Source: Citrobacter farmeri (GTDB lineage Bacteria; Pseudomonadota; Gammaproteobacteria; Enterobacterales; Enterobacteriaceae). From it: a DNA stretch of 64,000 nucleotides. A program made the position numbers and the translations under genes. This document shows, in pieces, positions 57,545-64,000 of this stretch. A model generated the notes under the pieces. It was not told where the DNA came from. It did not search any database and saw nothing but the letters and a program-made list of their open reading frames with translations. The DNA lies in contig NZ_CP077291.1 in NCBI RefSeq assembly GCF_019048065.1, forward strand, positions 3,038,001 through 3,102,000. Direction: 5' to 3'. Positions within the stretch are counted from its first letter, which is position 1, and each line of letters begins with the position of its first letter.

Positions 57545-58204
57545 ATGCAGTTTGACTGGAGTGCCATTTGGCCCGCCATTCCGATCCTGCTTCAGGGTGC
57601 CAAAATGACCCTGTGGATCTCCATCCTTGGTCTGGCTGGCGGGATCATCATCGGCTTGCTGGCGGGTTTAGCCCGTACCTATGGCGGCTGGATCGCCAAT
57701 CACGTCTCTCTCGTCTTCATTGAAGTCATCCGCGGCACGCCGATCGTCGTCCAGGTAATGTACATCTATTTTGCCCTGCCGATGGCCTTCCCGGACTTGC
57801 GCATCGACACCTTCAGCGCCGCTGTTATCACGATCATGATTAACTCCGGTGCCTATATTGCGGAAATCACCCGTGGTTCAGTTCTGTCGATCCATAAAGG
57901 GTTCAGCGAAGCCGGTCTGGCATTGGGTCTTTCCCGTCGCGAGACCATTCTCCACGTGATCATGCCGCTCGCGCTGCGCCGTATGCTGCCTTCGCTCGGC
58001 AACCAGTTAATCATCAGTATCAAAGACACGTCGCTGTTTATTGTTATCGGCGCGGCGGAACTGACCCGCAGCGGTCAGGAGATTATTGCCGGTAACTTCC
58101 GTGCTCTGGAGATCTGGACCGCGGTGGGGGTTATCTATCTCATCATCACGCAAGTCCTGAACATTGTGCTTCGTAGTCTGGAAAGAAGGATGAAAATCCT
58201 GTGA
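57545..58204 (+). CDS. glnP: Glutamine ABC transporter permease GlnP
   Basis: 219-residue inner-membrane permease of the HisM/polar amino-acid type with about five helices. The EAA loop [22 protein letters not shown] lies at about 120-141. Length equals E. coli GlnP. Its stop overlaps the glnQ GTG start by four bases (GTGA). Confidence 0.97.
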   Translation: MQFDWSAIWPAIPILLQGAKMTLWISILGLAGGIIIGLLAGLARTYGGWIANHVSLVFIEVIRGTPIVVQVMYIYFALPMAFPDLRIDTFSAAVITIMINSGAYIAEITRGSVLSIHKGFSEAGLALGLSRRETILHVIMPLALRRMLPSLGNQLIISIKDTSLFIVIGAAELTRSGQEIIAGNFRALEIWTAVGVIYLIITQVLNIVLRSLERRMKIL

Positions 58205-58923
58205 TTGAATTTAAAAACGTCTCAAAGCATTTTGGTCCGACCCAGGTGCTGCATAACATTGATCTAAACATTAAGCAGGGTGAAGTGGTGGTGATTATCG
58301 GACCATCAGGCTCCGGTAAATCCACGCTGCTACGCTGCATTAATAAACTCGAAGAAATCACCTCCGGCGATCTGTTCGTCGATGGGCTGAAGGTCAACGA
58401 CCCGAAGGTGGACGAGCGCCTGATACGTCAGGAAGCCGGGATGGTGTTCCAGCAGTTCTATCTCTTCCCTCACCTGACCGCACTGGAAAACGTCATGTTC
58501 GGCCCGCTGCGCGTGCGTGGAACGAAGAAAGATGCAGCCGAAAAGCAAGCGAAAGAGTTGCTGGCGAAAGTGGGACTGGCCGAGCGCGCCCACCACTACC
58601 CTTCTGAACTTTCCGGCGGCCAACAGCAGCGTGTGGCCATCGCTCGCGCCCTGGCGGTTAAACCGAAGATGATGCTGTTTGATGAGCCCACCTCTGCGCT
58701 CGATCCAGAACTGCGTCACGAAGTCTTGAAAGTAATGCAGGATCTGGCGGAAGAAGGGATGACGATGGTCATCGTCACGCACGAAATCGGTTTTGCCGAA
58801 AAAGTCGCCTCACGTCTGATCTTCATCGACAAAGGCCGGATTGCCGAAGACGGCCATCCGCAAACCCTGATTGAAAACCCGCCCAGCCAGCGTTTGCAGG
58901 AGTTTTTGCAGCACGTTTCCTGA
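58201..58923 (+). CDS. glnQ: Glutamine ABC transporter ATPase GlnQ
   Basis: 240-residue ATPase with Walker [10 protein letters not shown] (32-40), signature LSGGQQQRV near 135, and Walker [18 protein letters not shown] start, translationally coupled to glnP. With GlnH and GlnP it imports L-glutamine. Confidence 0.97.
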   Translation: MIEFKNVSKHFGPTQVLHNIDLNIKQGEVVVIIGPSGSGKSTLLRCINKLEEITSGDLFVDGLKVNDPKVDERLIRQEAGMVFQQFYLFPHLTALENVMFGPLRVRGTKKDAAEKQAKELLAKVGLAERAHHYPSELSGGQQQRVAIARALAVKPKMMLFDEPTSALDPELRHEVLKVMQDLAEEGMTMVIVTHEIGFAEKVASRLIFIDKGRIAEDGHPQTLIENPPSQRLQEFLQHVS

Positions 58924-58929
58924 CGGTCC

Positions 58930-58955
58930 ACCTCCCTTCCGCCTGGAGGGGAGGT
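58930..58955 (+). terminator. glnQ downstream hairpin
   Basis: ACCTCCC pairs with GGGAGGT around a 12-base loop, starting seven bases after the glnQ stop. There is no T run, so efficiency is uncertain. Confidence 0.45.
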
Positions 58956-59040
58956 AACCCTGCGACTCTTCCCATTTCGAATCACCGCCCCTCCAGCAGC
59001 TATACTTATCTTTTTGTTCTGTTTTCTCACTGGAGGAGTC

Positions 59041-61281
59041 ATGCGGTGGATCCTGTTCATCCTCTTTTGCCTGTTGGGCACGCCGGCCCAGGCGGTGACC
59101 GTTCCCGGCGTCACGACCGGCACAGATGCTGGTGCACAAACCACTCCTGCGCCAGAACCTGACCTCGAGCAAAAGAAAGCCGCCTACGGGGCGCTGGCCG
59201 ATGTGCTGGAAAATGACACATCGCGCAAGGAGCTGATTGACCAGTTGCGTACCGTCGCCGCCACGCCGCCGCCAGACCCGGTGCCAAAAATCACGCCTCC
59301 GGTAGTCGTTGAAGAAAAAACAGTGCTGGAGAACGTCACCGAGCTCAGCCGCCATTACGGCGAAGCGCTGTCTGACCGCTTCGCCCAACTCTATCGCAAT
59401 ATCACCGATGCCCCTCACAAGCCGTTTAACAGCCAGACCTTTAATAATGCCCTTAGCCACTTTCTGATGCTGGCCGCCTCGGTGTTCAGCTTCTACTGGT
59501 TGATCCGTCTGTGCGCGCTGCCGTTGTATCGCAAAATGGGTAACTGGGCGCGGAAAAAGAACCGTGAGCGCAGCAACTGGCTCCAGCTACCAACAATGAT
59601 TGTTGGCGCCTTTATTATTGACCTGCTTCTGCTGGCGTTGACCCTGTTTGTCGGTCAGTTACTGAGCGACAGGCTAAATGCTGGCAGCCGCACCATCGCG
59701 TTTCAGCAAGGACTGTTTCTGAACGCCTTTGCACTTATCGAATTTTTCAAAGCGATTCTGCGACTGATTTTTTGTCCGAATGTGGCAGAACTGCGGCCAT
59801 TTAACATTCAGGATGCCAGCGCCCGCTACTGGAACCGGCGACTGAGTTCGCTGAGCAGCCTGATTGGCTATGGTCTGATCGTCGCGGTTCCCATTATCTC
59901 CAATCAGGTGAACGTGCAGGTCGGAGCGATGGCCAACGTGGTCATCATGCTGTGTATCACGCTGTGGGCGCTGTATCTGATCTTTCGTAACAAGAAAGAG
60001 ATTACCCAGCACCTGCTGAATCTGGCGGAACGTTCACTGGCCTTTTTCAGCCTGTTTATCCGCGCCTTCGCGCTGGTCTGGCACTGGCTGGCGAGCGCCT
60101 ATTTTATCGTCCTGTTTTTCTTTTCGCTGTTCGACCCTGGCAACAGCCTGAAGTTTATGATGGGGGCGACGGTGCGCAGCCTCGCGATCGTCGGCATTGC
60201 GGCCTTCGTTTCCGGGATGTTCACCCGCTGGATCGCCAAAACTATCACCCTCTCCCCACATACACAGCGTAATTACCCCGAACTGCAAAAGCGGCTTAAC
60301 GGCTGGCTCTCTAGCGCATTGAACGTGGCGCGGATCCTGACGGTATGCGTCGCCATCATGTTGCTGTTAAACGCATGGGGACTGTTTGATTTCTGGAACT
60401 GGCTGCACAACGGCGCCGGTGAGAAGACGGTCGATATTCTGATCCGCATTGCGCTGATCCTGTTTTTCTCGGCGGTCGGCTGGACGCTACTTGCCAGCCT
60501 GATCGAAAACCGGCTAGCCTCTGATATTCATGGCCGTCCCCTGCCCAGTGCACGTACCCGCACGCTGTTAACGCTGTTTCGAAACGCGCTGGCGGTGATC
60601 ATCAGTACGATCACCATCATGATTGTGCTCTCGGAAATTGGCGTTAACATCGCCCCCCTGTTGGCCGGGGCCGGAGCACTGGGGTTGGCGATTTCATTTG
60701 GTTCGCAAACTCTGGTGAAAGATATTATTACGGGGGTCTTTATTCAGTTCGAAAATGGTATGAACACCGGGGATCTGGTCACTATCGGGCCGTTAACCGG
60801 AACGGTAGAACGCATGTCCATTCGCTCCGTTGGCGTACGCCAGGACACCGGGGCATACCATATTATTCCGTGGTCATCTATCACCACCTTCGCCAACTTT
60901 GTCCGCGGTATTGGGTCGGTGGTCGCCAATTACGATGTGGATCGCCATGAAGATGCCGATAAAGCTAATCAGGCGCTGAAAGATGCGGTCGCTGCGGTGA
61001 TGGAAACCGAAGATGTGCGAGGGCTGATTATTGGTGAGCCGTCGTTTGCCGGGATTGTCGGATTAACCAACACGGCATTTACGCTGAGGGTATCGTTCAC
61101 CACGCTGCCGCTGAAACAGTGGACGGTCCGCTTCGCGCTGGACAGCCAGGTGAAAAAACATTTCGACCTGGCTGGCGTTCGCCCGCCGGTGCAAACTTAT
61201 CAGGTACTGCCCGCCACGCCAACGACACCGACAGCGCCGACCGCACCGGCGCCGCTGCCGCCCGGCGAGCCGACCCTCTAG
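59041..61281 (+). CDS. ybiO: Mechanosensitive channel YbiO (MscS family, large type)
   Basis: 746-residue protein with a signal sequence (1-18, ending AQA), a charged periplasmic domain with a helical segment (about 19-135), about ten membrane helices and an MscS domain near 510-700. The pore helix block [26 protein letters not shown] and the cytoplasmic beta domain [20 protein letters not shown] are visible. The C-terminal tail is Pro/Thr-rich and a few residues longer than in E. coli. It opens on hypo-osmotic shock. Its stop overlaps the convergent rlmF stop by four bases. Confidence 0.95.
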   Translation: MRWILFILFCLLGTPAQAVTVPGVTTGTDAGAQTTPAPEPDLEQKKAAYGALADVLENDTSRKELIDQLRTVAATPPPDPVPKITPPVVVEEKTVLENVTELSRHYGEALSDRFAQLYRNITDAPHKPFNSQTFNNALSHFLMLAASVFSFYWLIRLCALPLYRKMGNWARKKNRERSNWLQLPTMIVGAFIIDLLLLALTLFVGQLLSDRLNAGSRTIAFQQGLFLNAFALIEFFKAILRLIFCPNVAELRPFNIQDASARYWNRRLSSLSSLIGYGLIVAVPIISNQVNVQVGAMANVVIMLCITLWALYLIFRNKKEITQHLLNLAERSLAFFSLFIRAFALVWHWLASAYFIVLFFFSLFDPGNSLKFMMGATVRSLAIVGIAAFVSGMFTRWIAKTITLSPHTQRNYPELQKRLNGWLSSALNVARILTVCVAIMLLLNAWGLFDFWNWLHNGAGEKTVDILIRIALILFFSAVGWTLLASLIENRLASDIHGRPLPSARTRTLLTLFRNALAVIISTITIMIVLSEIGVNIAPLLAGAGALGLAISFGSQTLVKDIITGVFIQFENGMNTGDLVTIGPLTGTVERMSIRSVGVRQDTGAYHIIPWSSITTFANFVRGIGSVVANYDVDRHEDADKANQALKDAVAAVMETEDVRGLIIGEPSFAGIVGLTNTAFTLRVSFTTLPLKQWTVRFALDSQVKKHFDLAGVRPPVQTYQVLPATPTTPTAPTAPAPLPPGEPTL

Positions 61282-62204
61282 CGTTTTCGCGTGCTAAAAC
61301 GGCGGCGCTGGTCGTCATCCATAAAGGTCCAGGCGATAAAGCGACTCTGCTTTTGCCCCTGGGCCATCTCTTTTTTCACCACCCTGACCGCCCCCACGTC
61401 TGTCAGCGCGCGGTAAAGTGGCGGCAGGTTTTCACCGCGAGATACCAGCGTAGTAAACCACATGACCTGACGGCCAAAGGCCTGACTTTCAGCAATCATC
61501 GTTTTGATAAATGCCACTTCGCCCCCTTCGCACCATAGCTCCTGCTGCTGACCGCCGAAGTTCAGCGCATCGTCTTTATTCTGTCCGAGGTTGCGGCGTT
61601 TGCGCTCGCTCCCTGCCCGGGCAGAGGCGGCAGAGTCATGAAACGGCGGGTTGCACAGTGTTGCATCATATTGCTCATTCTTATGAATGATACCGTTAAA
61701 GATAGCCGCAGGGGATTTCTGCCGACGCAGGCGAATCGCACGCGTTAGTCCCGGATTGGCACTGATAATCGCCTGCGCGCTGGCTAACGCCTGCTCGTGC
61801 GTCTCGCTGCCCGTAAAGCGCCAGCCATACTCATGCACGCCAATCAGCGGATAAATACAGTTTGCCCCGACGCCGACATCAAGGATCGTGGCCTGGGTTG
61901 GCACACTTCCCGAGGTCTCAGCAAGAAGATCGGCCAGATGATGAATGTAATCTGCACGCCCTGGCACAGGCGGACATAAAAAACCTTCAGGAATATCCCA
62001 GTTTGCCACCCCATAGAAATGCGCCAGCAGCGCCTTATTCAGCGCCTTTACCGCCAGCGGATTGGCAAAATCAACGCTTTGCTCGCCTGCGGGGGTCAGG
62101 ACGAGATACTGTGCCAGCTCAGGCGTGCTTTTGCAGAGTGAGGCAAGATCGTAGCGACTGTGATGACGGTTACGCGGGTGTAAGCCCGGTTTCTGGGGGG
62201 ACAT
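61278..62204 (-). CDS. rlmF: 23S rRNA (adenine-1618-N6)-methyltransferase RlmF
   Basis: 308-residue SAM-dependent methyltransferase. The SAM-binding motif [16 protein letters not shown] lies near 114-129 and the catalytic NPPF ([12 protein letters not shown]) near 180, as for N6-adenine methyltransferases. Length equals E. coli RlmF (YbiN). Convergent with ybiO. Confidence 0.95.
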   Translation of the reverse strand: MSPQKPGLHPRNRHHSRYDLASLCKSTPELAQYLVLTPAGEQSVDFANPLAVKALNKALLAHFYGVANWDIPEGFLCPPVPGRADYIHHLADLLAETSGSVPTQATILDVGVGANCIYPLIGVHEYGWRFTGSETHEQALASAQAIISANPGLTRAIRLRRQKSPAAIFNGIIHKNEQYDATLCNPPFHDSAASARAGSERKRRNLGQNKDDALNFGGQQQELWCEGGEVAFIKTMIAESQAFGRQVMWFTTLVSRGENLPPLYRALTDVGAVRVVKKEMAQGQKQSRFIAWTFMDDDQRRRFSTRKR

Positions 62205-62490
62205 AGCATTCTCCTTTTAACAGCGGCGTAAGATACCCGCATAACGCCACGCGGTAAACCAGGTTGATGAGAAACAACCGCGTCGTTGCGGCGCGATAAA
62301 TCACGGAATGGAACAAAGCGGCGTAAATCACCCAAAAATCAGTGATATGCATGTCATTGATTTGTCAACATACGTCAACATTTATCGTTCAAATTTTAAG
62401 CAGATCATCATCAATTTTTTACGCCATTTCAGCCGCACTGACGACCTAAACTTATCTGGCACTACACGTTGTTTCACTGAGGAGAGCATC
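62205..62490. promoter_or_regulatory. Divergent rlmF-mcbA region
   Basis: 286 bases with promoters for rlmF (minus) and mcbA (plus). A direct repeat-like pair GTCAACATACGTCAACA occurs at about 62365-62381. The regulator is unknown. Confidence 0.4.
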
Positions 62491-62751
62491 ATGAAAAAAT
62501 GCCTCGCATTACTCGTCGCCACCACGCTTGCCGGTGTGGCATTCGCGGCATCAGCAGCACAGCCACTCAATAGCCCCGATACCGGTCAGCTACGTGCGTC
62601 AGGTACCGTCTCTGCGACTGGCGCAACCAACCTGAGTGACCTGGAAGATAAACTGGCGGAAAAAGCGCAAGAACAAGGCGCGAAAGGCTTTGTGGTTAAT
62701 TCTGCAGGCGGTAAGAACCAGATGTACGGTACTGCCACCATTTACAAGTAA
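62491..62751 (+). CDS. mcbA: YhcN/BhsA-family periplasmic protein McbA
   Basis: 86-residue secreted protein with signal peptide (1 to about 22, ending SA-A) and a DUF1471 domain (SGTVSATGATNLSDLEDKLA...GTATIYK). E. coli McbA (YbiM) affects colanic acid and biofilm formation. The start at 62491 has GAGGAG upstream. It is a paralogue of ybiJ nearby. In K-12 fiu and ybiX lie next; here ybiI follows. Confidence 0.93.
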   Translation: MKKCLALLVATTLAGVAFAASAAQPLNSPDTGQLRASGTVSATGATNLSDLEDKLAEKAQEQGAKGFVVNSAGGKNQMYGTATIYK

Positions 62752-62765
62752 CCTTCCCCACGACC

Positions 62766-62794
62766 TGCCCGATAGCAACTTTGCTTATCGGGCA
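62766..62794 (+). terminator. mcbA terminator-like hairpin
   Basis: TGCCCGATA pairs with TATCGGGCA (9 bp). The following sequence is ATCCCCCC rather than T-rich, so termination may be weak. Confidence 0.55.
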
Positions 62795-62872
62795 ATCCCC
62801 CCTTGACTGCGCAATTTTTGACCCCATTTTGACTATAATGACCTCTTGATAAAGCGTGAGGAGAATATCGCT

Positions 62873-63139
62873 ATGGCCTCGGGTTGGGCAAATGATGACG
62901 CTGTGAACGAACAGATCAACAGTACTATTGAAGATGCTGTCGCCCGTGCAAGAGGTGAAATTCCGCGCGGTGATAGCCTGTATGAATGTGAAGAATGTGG
63001 CGACCCCATCCCCGAAGCGCGCCGACAGGCGGTGCCCGGCGTAAGACTGTGCCTCAACTGCCAACAGGAGAAAGATTCAAAAAACTCATCCTATACGGGA
63101 TATAACCGTAGAGGTTCAAAAGACAGCCAGCTACGTTGA
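62873..63139 (+). CDS. ybiI: DksA/TraR-type zinc-finger protein YbiI
   Basis: 88 residues with a C4 zinc finger (CEECGDPIPEARR...CLNC) of the DksA/TraR family and a basic C-terminal tail (YNRRGSKDSQLR). It lacks the long coiled coil of DksA, as does TraR, and may act on RNA polymerase by analogy; the role is not established. The start at 62873 gives the E. coli length; GAGGAG lies about 10 bases upstream. Confidence 0.92.
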   Translation: MASGWANDDAVNEQINSTIEDAVARARGEIPRGDSLYECEECGDPIPEARRQAVPGVRLCLNCQQEKDSKNSSYTGYNRRGSKDSQLR

Positions 63140-63424
63140 CCTATTTTTACAGAGATATAGAGAACATGCCGTTTCGCTTACGCTCACGTTAAATCGCATT
63201 CTGCGTAGCAAAACGTGCCGTTCAGCTTTCAACTGTAAAGCGAACGTCGAAGAACCGTAAATTCGTCTGGTGAATTAATTAATAATCAATAAGTTATTTG
63301 TCATTCAATTTTTTTGATGAATGACGTCAATTCTCTTCGATTTTATCTCTCGGATAAAAGCGTGATACTCATCACATCGACGGAACATCGTCTTCCTTAA
63401 TAAATAACCTGCGAGAGATTAACA
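63140..63424. other. Intergenic region between ybiI and ybiJ
   Basis: 285 bases, no ORF with support. An inverted repeat GTCATTCA (63300-63307)/TGAATGAC (63318-63325) encloses an AT-rich loop with seven T, which could be a weak terminator or operator. The ybiJ promoter lies downstream of it. Confidence 0.4.
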
Positions 63425-63685
63425 ATGAAAACTATCAAATATGCTGTTGCCGCTGTTGCCCTGTCTACCCTGTCTTTTGGCGTTTTCGCTGCCGAACCTG
63501 TTACGGCTGCTCAGGCGCAAAGCATGAGTAAAATCGGTGTGGTTTCTGCGGAAGGCGCAACGACACTGGACGGCCTGGAAGCAAAACTGGCTGAGAAAGC
63601 CGCTGCCGCTGGCGCGAGCGGTTACAGCATCACCTCTGCCAACAACAACAACAAAATGAGCGGTACTGCTGTTATCTACAAATAA
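63425..63685 (+). CDS. ybiJ: YhcN/BhsA-family periplasmic protein YbiJ
   Basis: 86-residue secreted DUF1471 protein with signal peptide to about residue 22 (LSFGVFA). The mature domain repeats the McbA pattern (VVSAEGATTLDGLEAKLAEK...GTAVIYK). Small stress-induced periplasmic proteins of this family influence biofilm and stress tolerance; the specific role of YbiJ is unknown. A strong terminator follows. Confidence 0.94.
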   Translation: MKTIKYAVAAVALSTLSFGVFAAEPVTAAQAQSMSKIGVVSAEGATTLDGLEAKLAEKAAAAGASGYSITSANNNNKMSGTAVIYK

Positions 63686-63753
63686 GTTTTACCCCGTCTG
63701 CTGCCAACAGACACCCTGCTCCAACCCTCATTGAACCTGAATTACCCTTATTT

Positions 63754-63783
63754 GCCCGTCCGCCACTGGACGGGCTTTTTTTT
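63754..63783 (+). terminator. ybiJ rho-independent terminator
   Basis: GCCCGTCC pairs with GGACGGGC around a six-base loop, followed by eight T residues. Confidence 0.95.
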
Positions 63784-63793
63784 ATCTGGCGTG

Positions 63794-64000
63794 CTAAAAA
63801 CTGTCGTTCACCCGCGCCAGTCCTTCCTCGAGTGTTGCCACTTCTGCCGTTGCCAACAGGCAACAGGCCATCTGGATTTTCAACGATGCCGGTACCGGTT
63901 CGCTTCCCGCCAGGCAGCGTTCTATCCAGCGCGCGGTCGTCTCAGGATCCTTCGCCGCAGGCAGCGGTACGGGTTCGTCAGGCATTTCGCTTTGTCGATT
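63794..64000 (-). CDS. ybiB: TrpD2/YbiB-family protein, C-terminal part only
   Basis: The 68 visible C-terminal residues (AKDPETTARWIERCLAGSEP and onward, ending ARVNDSF) match the end of E. coli YbiB, a TrpD2-type DNA-binding relative of anthranilate phosphoribosyltransferase. The rest lies beyond the window. In K-12 ybiC sits between ybiB and ybiJ; here nothing intervenes. Confidence 0.85.
   Translation of the reverse strand, partial: NRQSEMPDEPVPLPAAKDPETTARWIERCLAGSEPVPASLKIQMACCLLATAEVATLEEGLARVNDSF

Overview
The window is chromosomal DNA from a member of the Enterobacteriaceae. Almost every core protein has the length and near-identical sequence of its E. coli K-12 counterpart (as I remember K-12), and the gene order follows the K-12 dinG/ybiB-to-potI segment, read in reverse. 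The accessory content and the sequence divergence fit Citrobacter best. The genus is an inference, because no rRNA or other taxonomic marker is present.

Layout. Positions 1-6326 hold the putrescine importer potFGHI and the ybjC-nfsA-rimK-ybjN group, all on the minus strand. Then come grxA, ybjM and ybjL, followed by the sigma-E sRNA gene rybB with its promoter. Positions 9290-11450 are a small island between rybB and rcdA. It holds a tandem-repeat mini-protein, an unrecognised 237-residue protein, a two-helix membrane protein, an orphan type VI secretion hcp gene, and the 3' scar of a lost short-chain dehydrogenase gene. Positions 11451-23714 carry rcdA, ybjJ, ybjI, mdfA, ybjG, deoR, dacC, gstB, an inserted family-5-like glycoside hydrolase gene, yliI, bssR and rimO. 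Positions 23799-30041 carry the glutathione importer gsiABCD with iaaA. Positions 30226-43152 carry moeAB, fsaA, the glycyl-radical pair ybiY-ybiW, ybiV, an inserted autotransporter plus glycosyltransferase pair, and ybiU. Positions 43208-64000 carry ybiT, ldtB, an inserted TetR/RND efflux pair, ybiR, mntR, mntS, opgE, ompX, rhtA, dps, glnHPQ, ybiO, rlmF, mcbA, ybiI, ybiJ and the 3' end of ybiB.

Compared with K-12 gene order, four gene groups are inserted: the hcp island, the glycoside hydrolase, the autotransporter/glycosyltransferase pair and the RND/TetR pair. Several genes are missing from their usual places: the cyclic-di-GMP pair yliE/yliF, fiu with ybiX, and ybiC. REP/BIME hairpins sit in several intergenic gaps (after deoR, rimO, moeB and ybiW).

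Functional themes. Three ABC importers (putrescine, glutathione, glutamine) each come with their periplasmic binding protein. Iaa peptidase next to the glutathione importer suggests peptide scavenging. Envelope functions are numerous: DacC, LdtB, OpgE, OmpX, RybB, YbjG, MdfA, YbiO, and the inserted autotransporter and RND pump. Regulatory sites that can be read directly include the rybB sigma-E promoter, the MntR box of mntS, the sigma-54 promoter and NtrC sites of glnH, a PmrA-like box before ybjG, and a perfect 31-base palindrome before the RND gene. A 13-15 base motif also recurs before ybiY, ybiV and ybiU, which suggests an undescribed small regulon.
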